64,000 nt of DNA, taken from positions 186,001-250,000 of the forward strand of contig NZ_MWFK01000003.1 in NCBI RefSeq assembly GCF_002078175.1. Reading direction: 5' to 3'. The notes below the pieces were generated by a model. That model did not search any database and was not told the DNA's origin. It worked only from the letters and a program-made list of their open reading frames with translations. The position numbers were made by a program, and so were the translations under genes. The DNA comes from Streptomyces sp. M41(2017). Lineage in GTDB: Bacteria > Actinomycetota > Actinomycetes > Streptomycetales > Streptomycetaceae. Of the stretch, positions 42,540 to 51,733 are shown in pieces (positions within the stretch are counted from its first letter, which is position 1; each line of letters begins with the position of its first letter).

Positions 42540-43814
42540 ATGGTCGGACCACCCCGTTCCACCGCCGGCGCGGGCGAGGTGGGCGCCCTGCGCCTGCTGC
42601 TGACAGCCCAGGCGCTGAGTCAACTCGGCTTCCGACTGCTGGGGTTGGCGATGCCGATCCTCGCCACCACCACCCTGCACGCCTCCGCCTTCGAGGTGAG
42701 CGCCGTCGCGGCCTGTCAGACGGCGGCGTTCCTCGTCGTCGGGCTGCCCGCCGGCGTGTGGGTGGACCGGATGCGCAAGCGAACGGTGATGGTCGCCTGC
42801 GACCTCGGCCGCGCCGTCGCCCTGGGCAGCATTCCGGTGGCGTGGACCCTGGGCACCCTCGACGTGCTCCACCTGTGCGCGGTCTCCCTCGTCACCGGCG
42901 TCCTCACCGTCTTCTTCGACGTCGCCGAGCAGAGCTACCTGCCGCACGTGGTCGGCGGCGAACGACTCGTCACCGCCAACGCCCGGCTCACCGGTGTGGA
43001 GGAGGTGGCGGGTGTGGTCGGCCCCAGCGCCGGCGGTCTGCTCATCCAGGTGGTGAGCGCACCGCTCGCCATCGTCGCGACGGCATTCGGATACCTGTGG
43101 TCCGCCGTGTGCGTGGCCCTGATCCGACGCCCGGAACCGCTTCCGCCCCGCAAGGACCGTCCCCAGCTCCTCAGGGGAATCGCCGAAGGCGTGCGGCTGG
43201 TGACGCGGGACGCGCTGCTGCGACCCATCGTCCTGTGCTCCACGACGTTGACCTTGTTCTGGAGCATGTCCTACGCGATGCTCCTGGTCCTGCTCGCCCG
43301 CGACCTCGCCGTACCCGCCACCACGGTGGGTCTGCTCCTCACCGTGGGAAGCCTCGGAGGTGTCCTCGCGACGCTCGTGGTGCGCCGGCTCATCGTCGCG
43401 GTGGGGGACGCGACGGCGGTGAAGTACAGCGTGGCGTGCGGCGCCCCGCTCACCCTGCTCGCGGCCCTCGTCCAGCCCGGGTGGCGACTCGGGCTGGTCA
43501 GTGTCTCGCTGTTCGGGCTGGGGGCGGCGCTCGTGGTCTACAACGTGGCCCAGGTCAGCTTCCGCCAGCGGGCCGTACCGCCCGACCGACTGGGCCGGGT
43601 CAACGCCACCGTGCGGTTCTTCGCCTGGGGGGCCCGCCCCGTCGGCAGCCTGTGCGGCGGTGTGCTGGCCGAGGTGTTCGGTGCGCGCGGTGCCGTGCTC
43701 ACCGGGGCGGTCGGCACCTCGCTCGCCTTCCTCTGGCTCTTCCTCTCACCGCTGCGCCGACTGCGGACCCTGCCGACCGGCACGCCCGCCGGCGAACCCC
43801 TCGCGGCCACCTGA
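42540..43814 (+). CDS. MFS exporter (EntS-like, 12 TM)
   Basis: 424 residues with about 12 helices. The opening LLLTAQALSQLGFRLLGLAMPILATTTLHAS and the motif-A loop GVWVDRMRKRTVMVACDLGRA, followed by DVAEQSYLPHVV, match MFS exporters of the enterobactin/multidrug (EntS/MdtG) type. ATG 42540 has GGAAAGG seven bases upstream. The ATP-grasp gene begins 88 bases downstream on the same strand, so the exporter may secrete that enzyme's product. Confidence 0.9.
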   Translation: MVGPPRSTAGAGEVGALRLLLTAQALSQLGFRLLGLAMPILATTTLHASAFEVSAVAACQTAAFLVVGLPAGVWVDRMRKRTVMVACDLGRAVALGSIPVAWTLGTLDVLHLCAVSLVTGVLTVFFDVAEQSYLPHVVGGERLVTANARLTGVEEVAGVVGPSAGGLLIQVVSAPLAIVATAFGYLWSAVCVALIRRPEPLPPRKDRPQLLRGIAEGVRLVTRDALLRPIVLCSTTLTLFWSMSYAMLLVLLARDLAVPATTVGLLLTVGSLGGVLATLVVRRLIVAVGDATAVKYSVACGAPLTLLAALVQPGWRLGLVSVSLFGLGAALVVYNVAQVSFRQRAVPPDRLGRVNATVRFFAWGARPVGSLCGGVLAEVFGARGAVLTGAVGTSLAFLWLFLSPLRRLRTLPTGTPAGEPLAAT

Positions 43815-43902
43815 CCGGGGCCGGCCGCCGCACCGCACGACCGTGGCCGATCAGTACCGCTCGGCCCACTCACCCGTCCGCCCGACGAACGGAACCCCTG
43901 CC

Positions 43903-44880
43903 GTGACCGACGCCCTCTCCTCCAACGACGCGCCCGACGCCCCCGCGATCGTGTGGATCACCAACCCGGACAACTACGACCCGCGCCGCCACCTCCTGCT
44001 GCAGAAGGAGGGCTCCGACCGCGTGAACCTCTTCGAGGCCAACGGTCTGCCGGTCCGCGTGGTGCACTCCGGAGACCTCGTACCGGCCTGGTCCGGCGGC
44101 GCTCCGCGCCTCTACCTGGACGAGGAGGATCTGCTCGGCGGCGGTCACGCCTTCCTGCTGTCGGACTGGACCTGGGACGCGGGCATCGGACGCCACGTCC
44201 AGGCCATCACGCGCACCATCAGGGCGGCGGGACGCGTCCTCCTCAACGACGGCATCCGCGACGCCGAGTCCCTGGGATCGGACAAGCTCGCCATGTGCCA
44301 CACGGCGGCGGCCCTCGGCATCCCGGTCCCGCCCACGGTCGCGGTCCCCTTCGGACGGTACGCACGGCGGGTCCTGCCGGTGGTCGGACGGGAGTTGGGA
44401 ACCGGACCGTACGTGGTCAAGCCTCGCGCGATGGCCATGGGGTTCGGGGTGCTGAAGGCCGAGGGGCCGGAGCAGTTGACCGCCGCGGTCGACCTGGTCA
44501 CCCCCGCGGCGCTGGGCGCGGTGGTGCAGCCTTTCCAGGAGAACGACGGCGACGTACGGGTGTACGTGCACCGGGGGGAGGCGGTCGCCGTGATGCTGCG
44601 GCGCCCGAAGGAGGGCTCCTACCTCGCCAACGTGAGTGAGGGCGGGTCCGGCGCGTCCTTCGAGGGTGACGACCGCGTGCGCTCGCTCAGCGAACGGCTG
44701 GCCGCGGGCGTGGACGCGGACTACCTGTGCGTGGACTGGCTCCTCACCCGCGAAGGCCCGGTCTTCAACGAGTGGATGACCGTCTCCGCGGCCTACGAGG
44801 ACCTGCCGGAACCGGACCGCTCCCGAGTGGCGGCGGCGCTGGTCACCTACGTGCGGGACCGGATCGCCTCGGGCTCCTGA
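43903..44880 (+). CDS. ATP-grasp ligase (RimK-like)
   Basis: 325 residues. The ATP-grasp core shows the lysine strand GPYVVKPRAMAMGFGVLKAEG, the linker VVQPFQENDGDVRVYVHRGEAVAVMLRRP, the motif SYLANVSEGGSG and the metal-binding end CVDWLLTREGPVFNEWMTV. A short N-terminal pre-ATP-grasp domain precedes it (IVWITNPDNYDPRRHLLL). Family members join a carboxylate to an amine using ATP, often making peptide bonds in natural products. Start GTG 43903 has a weak GGAA upstream. Placed after an exporter and near a FemX-like transferase, it could be the ligase of a small secreted peptide. The substrate is unknown. Confidence 0.87.
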   Translation: MTDALSSNDAPDAPAIVWITNPDNYDPRRHLLLQKEGSDRVNLFEANGLPVRVVHSGDLVPAWSGGAPRLYLDEEDLLGGGHAFLLSDWTWDAGIGRHVQAITRTIRAAGRVLLNDGIRDAESLGSDKLAMCHTAAALGIPVPPTVAVPFGRYARRVLPVVGRELGTGPYVVKPRAMAMGFGVLKAEGPEQLTAAVDLVTPAALGAVVQPFQENDGDVRVYVHRGEAVAVMLRRPKEGSYLANVSEGGSGASFEGDDRVRSLSERLAAGVDADYLCVDWLLTREGPVFNEWMTVSAAYEDLPEPDRSRVAAALVTYVRDRIASGS

Positions 44881-45010
44881 CGCATACCTTCCGAGCGTCC
44901 CTCCGGGGCGGTCCCTTGACGGGCTGCCCCGTCGGACAGGCCCCGGACGACCCCGTGCGACCTGCGCACGGCCGTACGCGGGAGACTGCCACGGCGTCCG
45001 GAGCGCCGCC

Positions 45011-45394
45011 TCACCGGCGCGGTTCGTGCCCTTGCTCGGCGAGGTGGGCGACGAGGACGCCGACGTGGCTGTTCTCCGGTTCCTTCACAGCGGTGACAAG
45101 GGTGACGGTCCCGTCGCTCGCCAGGCCGAGGAGGTGCTCGACCGCCGCTGCGTGCTCGGCGTCGTCGAGCTCCGCCTCGTACTGCCCCTGGAACGCGGCG
45201 AAGTCCACCTCACCTGCGTGGTAGGCGGCGCGAAGGCCGCTGGACGGCGCGACGTCCTTGAGCCACTCGTCGAGGCTCGCCCTCTCCTTCGAGAGCCCGC
45301 GTGGCCACAAGCGGTCCACCAGAATGCGTCGACCGTCGGCCGACTCCGGCGGGTCGTAGACCCGGCGTACGCGGAACCCCGCATCCGACTTCAT
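45011..45394 (-). CDS. DUF488 (YeaO-like) protein
   Basis: 127 residues: VRRVYDPPESADGRRILVDRLWPRGLSKERASLDEWLKDVAPS, the YeaO/DUF488 signature (in segments), then the ending TLVTAVKEPENSHVGVLVAHL with the usual YAxKD loop changed to AVKEPENSHV. Function in the family is unknown. Start ATG 45394 has AGAGGAG just upstream. Single gene. Confidence 0.9.
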   Translation of the reverse strand: MKSDAGFRVRRVYDPPESADGRRILVDRLWPRGLSKERASLDEWLKDVAPSSGLRAAYHAGEVDFAAFQGQYEAELDDAEHAAAVEHLLGLASDGTVTLVTAVKEPENSHVGVLVAHLAEQGHEPRR

Positions 45395-45476
45395 CTCGTC
45401 TCCTCTGCGACGGTGCGTCAGGGGAGGCCCATCGAGACGGACCGATCGCGGTCCACGGGCCCCATGTCCCCACGGG

Positions 45477-45692
45477 CTAGTCGGATTCCCTGTCAAGGAC
45501 ACGGCGAGCCGCCTCGGCCTCGGCGGCCGCAGGGGACACCTCGTCGAGGGTGTCGAGTTCGTCGTCGCCCGCCAGTTCCTCCTCCCAGGCGGCTGCGAGC
45601 CGTTCCTGCTCCTCCCCGGGTCCTGCGGTGACGGCCTCCCTGTCCTCCGGGGTCAGTGCGGCCAGGAAGCGTGCGACCGAGTCGTTCGGCAT
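45477..45692 (-). CDS. Small acidic hypothetical protein
   Basis: 71 residues, strongly acidic and mostly helical (RFLAALTPEDREAVTAGPGEEQERLAAAWEEELAG in segments, ending RRVLDRESD). No family is recognised. It lies 82 bases upstream of the DUF488 gene on the same strand and may be co-transcribed. Start ATG 45692 is followed directly by the helical region. Confidence 0.6.
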   Translation of the reverse strand: MPNDSVARFLAALTPEDREAVTAGPGEEQERLAAAWEEELAGDDELDTLDEVSPAAAEAEAARRVLDRESD

Positions 45693-45865
45693 GCGTGACC
45701 TCTCATCGCTGGGTGTGGTGCGGGTACCGGCTCAGCATGGTCAATCGGCCCGGTGGCCGGTGCCCGACACAGCCGCGGCACACTCGGATGGCCCCGGCTG
45801 CCGATGCCGCTCGCGATCCCCGCTCCTCCCTCTGGACGGACCGCCCCTCGAAACGTGACTCCGCG

Positions 45866-46609
45866 TCAGGACGGCGCGAGCACGCAGAAGGCGTGGCCCT
45901 CCGGATCGCTCAGACACGTCCACGGGACGTCGCCCTGACCGACGTCGAGGTCGGTGGCACCGAGGGTCCGCAGCCGGGCGACCTCCGCCTCTTTGCCGTC
46001 GCCGGGACCCGGCAGCAGGTCGAGGTGGACGCGGTCGTCCCCGGTCTTCGTCTCGGGCGTCCGAATGAACTCGAGATAGGGGCCGACGTCCTGCGCGGAG
46101 CGCAGCGACGCCTGATGGTCGTTCACCTCGTGAAGGGTCCAGTCCGTCGCCGCGTCCCAGAACCGGGCCATGGCCCGCGGATCCACGCAGTCGACGACCA
46201 CCGCGGCGATCGGACCGGTGTCCCGGTAGATGTCGCGAGGCTCCAGGACGCAGAACTCGTTGCCCTCCGGGTCGGCGAGGACCGCCCACGGCACGTCGCC
46301 CTGGCCCACGTCGACGGGCGTCGCGCCGAGAGCCTGGAGACGCGCGACCAGCTCCGTCCGATGGGCCGCGGAGGTGGTGGCGAGATCGAGGTGCACCCGG
46401 TTCTTCGCCGCCGTCTTGGGCTCCGGGACGGGAACGACGTCGATGCAGACATCGACCGGGTCCGGCCAGACGAAGCCGGCGGGCGCCACGAGCCGGGTCA
46501 CGCCGGACTCCCCACCGGACATGTGCCGGCCGAGCGCCTCCGCCCAGAACAGGCCGACCGCCGCGACATCAACGGCCTTGATGTTCACCTGGACCGGTCG
46601 CAGAGCCAT
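45866..46609 (-). CDS. Tandem VOC/glyoxalase-fold protein
   Basis: 247 residues with two vicinal-oxygen-chelate modules in tandem. Each starts with a strand-helix (VQVNIKAVDVAAVGLFWAEAL; AAVVVDCVDPRAMARFWDAAT) and ends with a matching strand (VPWAVLADPEGNEFCVLEP; VPWTCLSDPEGHAFCVLAP). The repeat of GATxxDVGQGDVPW in both halves shows an internal duplication. Members include dioxygenases, glyoxalases and drug-binding proteins; the metal ligands are not clear here. Start ATG 46609 fits the first strand. Confidence 0.87.
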   Translation of the reverse strand: MALRPVQVNIKAVDVAAVGLFWAEALGRHMSGGESGVTRLVAPAGFVWPDPVDVCIDVVPVPEPKTAAKNRVHLDLATTSAAHRTELVARLQALGATPVDVGQGDVPWAVLADPEGNEFCVLEPRDIYRDTGPIAAVVVDCVDPRAMARFWDAATDWTLHEVNDHQASLRSAQDVGPYLEFIRTPETKTGDDRVHLDLLPGPGDGKEAEVARLRTLGATDLDVGQGDVPWTCLSDPEGHAFCVLAPS

Positions 46610-46896
46610 GCCGCCGATCCTATGCACCCCTCCGTGACGACTTCCACGGGTGCCGCCTCCCGACGGGTCAGGGCGAGACGAACGCGGGGCGTCGCCGGAG
46701 GACCGGGCCCCCTGCCGTCTCGGGTGGCGGAGACATCGGGCAGGCGTCGAGGGACGCTGAGCGAGCGCCTACACCGCTCAACCGACGGGGACGGTTCAGT
46801 AGCCGGCCCGAACGACACGACCTGAGCCGCCGGGAATCACACCCCCGGTCGGCTGCCGGCTGCCGCCCAGGACGGGGGCTCGCCGACCCTCCAGCA
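46610..46896. other. Intergenic region upstream of the TetR operator
   Basis: About 290 bases with no recognisable gene. The open frames show no domains. The reverse strand holds the promoter region of the VOC gene. Confidence 0.4.
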
Positions 46897-46920
46897 GAAT
46901 GTGAATATGGATTCACATTC
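46897..46920. promoter_or_regulatory. Perfect TetR-type operator palindrome
   Basis: GAATGTGAAT (46897-46906) and ATTCACATTC (46911-46920) are perfect 10-bp arms around a 4-base spacer. The site lies about 77 bases upstream of the TetR start at 46997 and is the obvious autoregulatory operator. No divergent gene abuts it closely; the VOC gene starts at 46609. Confidence 0.8.
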
Positions 46921-46996
46921 ACGTCATGAGAGTACGCGGAGAGCTGCGCCCCTTGTCAAACATCCCGCCGGGACAGCCGCCGATACGATGCGGGAC

Positions 46997-47647
46997 ATGA
47001 CCGACGAGCACGACCGCCCGGCGCCCTACCGCGAGCCCCGGCAGGCGCGCAGCGCCGCGACCCTGGCCCGTGTGCTGCAGGCGGCAGAGGACATCGCGTC
47101 GTCGGCCGGACTGGACGAGATGACGATCACCGCTGTCGCGGAACGCGCGGGCGTCTCGGTCGGCACGATCTACCGCCGTTTCGAGGACAAGGACCAGCTG
47201 GTCGACGCCTTGACGGAACGCATGCTGGACCGGCGCGAAAAGTACGTGGCCGAGCGGCTGTCCAAGGCCGAGCCGTCCCTGTCCGGCGTCATGGACGCCT
47301 ACGCGCACGCCCTGCTGGAGTCGTTCGCCGACAGCAGCGGTCTCTTCCCCCAACTGCTGCGCGCGCGGGGAACCAAGCCTCCGGACCGCGGCGCCCGCAC
47401 CATCACGGAGATCCATCGCCTCCTGCTCGAAGCGGCGGCTCCCTACGGGGACGAGATCCGCCGCTCCGACCCCAGGGCGGCGCTCGACACCGCCGCCCGT
47501 GCGGTCCTCGGCGCCTGCTTCCACAACTCCGTACGCCCCGACCCGGCGACCGGCGAAGTGGCCCAACGCCGCTACGCGGACGAACTCGGCGACATGGCGA
47601 TCGCCTACCTCCAGACACCCGACCGCCGGGGCCCCGCCCGCACCTGA
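46997..47647 (+). CDS. TetR-family regulator
   Basis: 216 residues. HTH: QARSAATLARVLQAAEDIASSAGLDEMTITAVAERAGVSVGTIYRRFEDKDQL (domain order helix 1, turn, recognition helix). The C-terminal domain ends QRRYADELGDMAIAYLQ, as in TetR_C proteins of unknown ligand. I chose ATG 46997 because TACGAT (46984-46989) lies seven bases upstream (leaderless); ATG 46988 overlaps it. The perfect palindrome at 46897-46920 is the likely binding site. No obvious target gene adjoins besides itself and ComB-like downstream. Confidence 0.9.
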   Translation: MTDEHDRPAPYREPRQARSAATLARVLQAAEDIASSAGLDEMTITAVAERAGVSVGTIYRRFEDKDQLVDALTERMLDRREKYVAERLSKAEPSLSGVMDAYAHALLESFADSSGLFPQLLRARGTKPPDRGARTITEIHRLLLEAAAPYGDEIRRSDPRAALDTAARAVLGACFHNSVRPDPATGEVAQRRYADELGDMAIAYLQTPDRRGPART

Positions 47648-47792
47648 GTGGTCGCGCGGAGGGTCTGACGAGCGACCTGCACGGAACCGAGGCCTTCGGC
47701 GCCTCCGTTCCCGAACCGAACCGCATGGCCTCGTGTCTCGCCGTCGCGTGAAATACCTCGCGCCCGGCGGCGGGCTGCGCGATCATGACCCG

Positions 47793-48482
47793 ATGGACAC
47801 GCGCTTCCTTGCGATCGCAGAGCTGGACGACGTCCCTTCCGTGGCGGTCGTGGTCGACGTGATGCGCGCTTTCACGGTGGCCGCCTGGGCTTTCGCCCAG
47901 GGAGCGGAGAAGATCGTCCTGGCCGAGTCGCTGGACGAAGCGCTGGCGCTGAAGGCTCGCCACCCCGGCTGGGTGGCCCTCAAGGACGGACCGCCGGCGC
48001 CCGGGTTCGACGCGGTCAACTCTCCGGGCATGCTCCGGTCCGTCGACCTCGGTGGCCGGACCGTCGTGCAGAAGACCACCGCAGGGACGGTCGGCGCCCT
48101 CGCTGTCAAGGAGGCGTCACTGGTGCTCTGCGCCGGGTTCGTGGTGGCGGAGGCGACGGTCCGGCTCCTGCGGCTACGCGCGGCCGACCAGGTCACGTTC
48201 GTCGTCACCGGCGAGGACGGCCGCGCGGACGAGGATCTGGCGTGCGCTCAGTACATCGCCCGGAGAGCCACCGAAGCGGATACGGACGCGGCCGCGTTCC
48301 TGCGCCGCGCCGGCGAGTCGCGCGCCGCCGCCGAACTGGCGCAGGGTGTGCGTCAAGGAGTCCATCCCGACGACGTGGCGCTCTGTCTCGAACTGGACCG
48401 GTTCCCCTTCGCCATGGTCGCGACCCTGGAAGACCGGCTCATGGTCCTCCGTCCGTCCGCCGTTCCCTCACCGACCGACTGA
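47793..48482 (+). CDS. comB: 2-phosphosulfolactate phosphatase (ComB) family
   Basis: 229 residues. Recognisable ComB features are VAVVVDVMRAFTVAAWAFAQGAEKIVLAES, LKDGPPAPGFDAVNSPG, GRTVVQKTTAGTVGA and VTGEDGRADEDLACAQYI. ComB removes phosphate from 2-phosphosulfolactate in coenzyme M synthesis in archaea; its role in actinobacteria, which usually lack the rest of the pathway, is unclear. ATG 47793 is chosen at the first conserved strand. It follows the TetR gene by 145 bases. Confidence 0.85.
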   Translation: MDTRFLAIAELDDVPSVAVVVDVMRAFTVAAWAFAQGAEKIVLAESLDEALALKARHPGWVALKDGPPAPGFDAVNSPGMLRSVDLGGRTVVQKTTAGTVGALAVKEASLVLCAGFVVAEATVRLLRLRAADQVTFVVTGEDGRADEDLACAQYIARRATEADTDAAAFLRRAGESRAAAELAQGVRQGVHPDDVALCLELDRFPFAMVATLEDRLMVLRPSAVPSPTD

Positions 48483-48593
48483 CTTCGTCCGGCACCGCCC
48501 GCCCCGCTCGGTGACCGGCAGGTGCCGGGTGTGCCCCGGGTTCGCCGTGGCCAGGCGCGTGAACAGGGACGCGGACACACCCGGCATCAGGCC

Positions 48594-50045
48594 CTACTTC
48601 GGTGCCTGGAAGCCACCCATGGTGTCTTCGAGCAGTTCCGCCAGACGCAAGGGAGTGCGGTCCTCCAGCATCGGACCGATGAGCTGAACTCCCACCGGCA
48701 GACCGTCGGGAGACAGGCCCGTCGGTACGGCGGTGGCGGGCAGGCCCGGCATGGTGGCGAGACCGGCCCAGACGAGCTGGTCGAAAAACGGGTACGCGAC
48801 GCCGTCGATGTCGATCCGGCGCCCCAACAGATCGGGGTCCTGGTCGTGCGGGAAGGCGGGAGTGGGCGTGATGGGACACACGACGGCGTCGAACTCGGCG
48901 AAGAACAACCGCCAGCCGAGGCGGTGGAGTTCACGACGGCCGTTGACCTCCATCCAGTCGCGGTGGCTGAGCACCATGCCGCGCAACCGCGCCGCGGCGA
49001 GACTCCGGTCGTCCGCGCCCAGTCGCGCGGCCCGGATCCTCAACTGCTCGTACGCTTCGACGGGAAAACGTGCCACGGAGCCCGAGAACAACAACTGCGT
49101 GTAGAGGACGGCGGCCTCGGTCAGATCGGGCAGCAGCGGAGTGTGCCGTTCGACGCGGGCGCCGGCCGCGACGAGCACATCGGCAACCCGCTCCACTCCC
49201 GCCCGCACGGCCGATCCGGTCGGAAGGAGAGGATGCCGGTCGAGGACCAGGACCCGGAAGTCGCCGAGCCGTTCGTGGCGCGCGGGCGGCAGCGTCGCCC
49301 TGTAGGCCACACCCCGCGTCAGAGGATCCGGTCCCGCCATGACATCGAGCAGGAGAGCGAGATCCCGGGCGGAGCGTGCCATCGGACCCACGACAGCGAG
49401 GTCGAGTTCGTCCGGCAGCGCCGGTCCGGGCGGCGGGACCATACCGCGCGTCGCCGCCAGCCCGACGGTCGGCTTGTGCGCGTAGACACCGCAGAAGTGC
49501 GCCGGGGTGCGCAACGAACCTCCGATGTCCGAACCGATGGACAGCGCACCGAATCCCGAGGCGAGGGCAGCCGCCGATCCGCCGGACGATCCGCCCGGCG
49601 TACGAGCCTGATCCCAGGGGTTGTTGGTGGTGCCGTGGATCTCGTTGAAGGTCTGCAGGTCCTGCAGTCCCAGGGGCACGTTGGTCTTGCCGAGCACCAC
49701 CGCCCCAGCGGTTTTGAGCCGGGACACCTGCACGGCGTCCTCGACCGGCAGGTGGGTCCTGTACTGCGGCATCCCCCACGTCGTCGGCAGACCCGCGATG
49801 TCGTAGCACTCCTTGACCGTCACCGGGATGCCGAGCAGCGGACGGTCCTCGCCGCGCGCGCGTGCCTCGTCGGCGGCGCGCGCGGCGAGCCGTGCACGGT
49901 CGAAGTCCCGCACACAGATCGCGTTGATCTCCGTGTCGTCCCGCTCGATACGGGCGATCGCCGCGTGGGTCAGTTCCTCCGAGGTCACTTCGCCGGCCCG
50001 CATAGCGGCCGCGAGTTCCACGGCTGTCCGTTGGTTCCAGTCCAT
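48594..50045 (-). CDS. Amidase (amidase-signature family)
   Basis: 483 residues. The Ser-cisSer-Lys triad is visible: Lys78 (VTVKECYD), the serines in GGSSGGSAAAL, and the nucleophile Ser177 in GSDIGGSLRTP. Full length for the family. It hydrolyses linear amides; the substrate is not readable. ATG 50045 begins MDWNQRTAVELAAAM. It lies downstream of the secreted sortase-tail protein on the same strand, 65 bases apart, and could be co-transcribed, though they look unrelated. Confidence 0.92.
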   Translation of the reverse strand: MDWNQRTAVELAAAMRAGEVTSEELTHAAIARIERDDTEINAICVRDFDRARLAARAADEARARGEDRPLLGIPVTVKECYDIAGLPTTWGMPQYRTHLPVEDAVQVSRLKTAGAVVLGKTNVPLGLQDLQTFNEIHGTTNNPWDQARTPGGSSGGSAAALASGFGALSIGSDIGGSLRTPAHFCGVYAHKPTVGLAATRGMVPPPGPALPDELDLAVVGPMARSARDLALLLDVMAGPDPLTRGVAYRATLPPARHERLGDFRVLVLDRHPLLPTGSAVRAGVERVADVLVAAGARVERHTPLLPDLTEAAVLYTQLLFSGSVARFPVEAYEQLRIRAARLGADDRSLAAARLRGMVLSHRDWMEVNGRRELHRLGWRLFFAEFDAVVCPITPTPAFPHDQDPDLLGRRIDIDGVAYPFFDQLVWAGLATMPGLPATAVPTGLSPDGLPVGVQLIGPMLEDRTPLRLAELLEDTMGGFQAPK

Positions 50046-50110
50046 GACGCGGGAACGTACCTTTCCCCCGTCGGAGCCACGAAATGCCGCTGTGCGCAAC
50101 GGAGATGGAA

Positions 50111-51733
50111 CTATCGGCGTGCCCGGCGGCGTGTCACCGCGACGCCCACGGCTCCGGTGCACAGCGCCACGGCCGCCGCGGCTTCGATCCAGAGCAGCCC
50201 GCCCGAACCGGTGGCGGCCATCGAACCGTTCTGGGCGCTCGACCCGCCACTCGTGCCGGCTCCGCCGGATGTCGAGTCGGACCCTCCCGTCGCGGTGCCG
50301 GATCCGGTTCCGGAGGATGCAGAGGCCGACGCCGACGGGGAGGGTGAGGCGGACGGGCCGCCACCGGTGATCTTCAGGGTGACCGGTGCGGAGTCGTTGC
50401 CCGGCTGATCGTCGCGGTTGGGGAAGTCGGTGCGGCCCATGACCTCGACCGAGCCCGGCTCGGGGTGCGCGACCGCCTTCTGGATGCGTACGTAGAAGGT
50501 GAGTTGGTCGGTGTCGCCGGCCGGGAAGGTGTCCGAGATCCGGCACTCGTATGTGCGGGTGCCCTTGATCGGCGCGCCGCAGGCGTGGTCGTCGTCCTCG
50601 CCGGGGAAGGGGATCTTGGTGATCACCGTGCCCTCGGGCGGGGTGACGCGGTACACGCCGGAGCCCTGGCCGGGACGGCTGTACAGATTCATGGAGCCCG
50701 GGCCGCCGTTCTTCACGCCCAGGTTCACCGGCACCGTCCGACCCACCTTGCCGGTCACCTGGCCCCCGAGCGCCTGGTAGTCGGCCCGCTGCGCGGTGGA
50801 CACCTCGACGAAGCCGCCGAAGTCGGGGAAACCGGAGGCGGGGACGGGCTTGAGGCCCAGTTCCGGTCCGCTGCCGGTGATGGTGTAGTCCGCCGGGTCG
50901 TCGTACTGCCACGGGTTGCCGCTGCCGAGCGGCCAGGTGAGGTAGCTGATCGTGGCGTACATCAGGTCGTCCGACGCGGTGAAGTGCCACGGCTTGTCGA
51001 ACGCGTAAGCCGTCCCGGGTTCGATCGGGGTGTCGAAGGTGCAGTACGCGGTGGGCTGCGGCATCGGCCGGTAGCGGCAGTTGCTGTACTGCTCGGCGAC
51101 CTTCAGTCCCTCCTCGCCGAACAGCTTCACGCCGATGCCCCGGGGCGCGGCCAGCGGGCCGGTGTTGGCGATGGCCGGGGTGATGTCGAAGTTTCCGCCG
51201 GGGGCGATGCCGGTGACCTTCTTCTCGCGCTGGGTGAGCAGTTCGGGGCCACCGATGATGGCGTGCGTGGTGGCGGTGGCCGTGCCCGCGTTGCTGGAGA
51301 CCGCGGTGTAGTGGATGTCGCCGGAGGCGCCGGCCTTCACGCCTTTGGCGCCCTTGATGTAGAAGGGCTGGACGCTGGTCAGGCCGTCGATCGAGGTGTA
51401 CGCGCAGGTGTAGACATACCCGGAGCGCGAGCAGGCGCCGCCGTCGCCCGTGATGAGGGCCTTGCCCTCCAGTTCGGTGGCGTCGATGGTCAGCTTGACG
51501 TTCTTGGCCAGCGGCTCGGTGCCGTCGGGGGCGCTCAGGTTCAGGTCGAGCCGGAACAGATCACCGTCACCGGGCGGGCCCTCGCCGTACTGGTAGGTGT
51601 AGTACGTCTCCTGAGCGTCGATCGTCAGTTTCGTGTCGGCGGCGTTCGCCGTGGCCGGCAGCGCCGCCACACCGAGTCCGGCCGCTCCGGCCAGCAGTGC
51701 CGTCAGCCGGCTCCATCGCCGTATCCGTCCCAT
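50111..51733 (-). CDS. Secreted cell-surface protein with LAxTG-like sorting tail
   Basis: 540 residues. A signal peptide with twin arginine-like start (MGRIRRWSRLTALLAGAAG, ending ANAA) is followed by several beta-sandwich modules (KLTIDAQETYYTYQYG, TPAIANTGPLAAPRGIGV, VPVNLGVKNGGPGSMNL). A Ser/Gly/Thr low-complexity stalk leads to MAATGSGG, a hydrophobic helix and RRRARR. That tail has the order of a sortase substrate of the LAxTG (class E) kind, with M in place of L. The protein is probably wall-anchored. No sortase gene lies in the window. Confidence 0.82.
   Translation of the reverse strand: MGRIRRWSRLTALLAGAAGLGVAALPATANAADTKLTIDAQETYYTYQYGEGPPGDGDLFRLDLNLSAPDGTEPLAKNVKLTIDATELEGKALITGDGGACSRSGYVYTCAYTSIDGLTSVQPFYIKGAKGVKAGASGDIHYTAVSSNAGTATATTHAIIGGPELLTQREKKVTGIAPGGNFDITPAIANTGPLAAPRGIGVKLFGEEGLKVAEQYSNCRYRPMPQPTAYCTFDTPIEPGTAYAFDKPWHFTASDDLMYATISYLTWPLGSGNPWQYDDPADYTITGSGPELGLKPVPASGFPDFGGFVEVSTAQRADYQALGGQVTGKVGRTVPVNLGVKNGGPGSMNLYSRPGQGSGVYRVTPPEGTVITKIPFPGEDDDHACGAPIKGTRTYECRISDTFPAGDTDQLTFYVRIQKAVAHPEPGSVEVMGRTDFPNRDDQPGNDSAPVTLKITGGGPSASPSPSASASASSGTGSGTATGGSDSTSGGAGTSGGSSAQNGSMAATGSGGLLWIEAAAAVALCTGAVGVAVTRRRARR

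Noticed and set aside
44906..44942. GGGGC/GCCCC pair after the ATP-grasp gene as a terminator
   Set aside because: The stem is only about five bases with a long loop, too weak to list.
48489..48528. CCGGCACC/GGTGCCGG pair between ComB and the amidase
   Set aside because: Arms of eight bases are separated by 24 bases; the hairpin is loose and I cannot defend it as a terminator.
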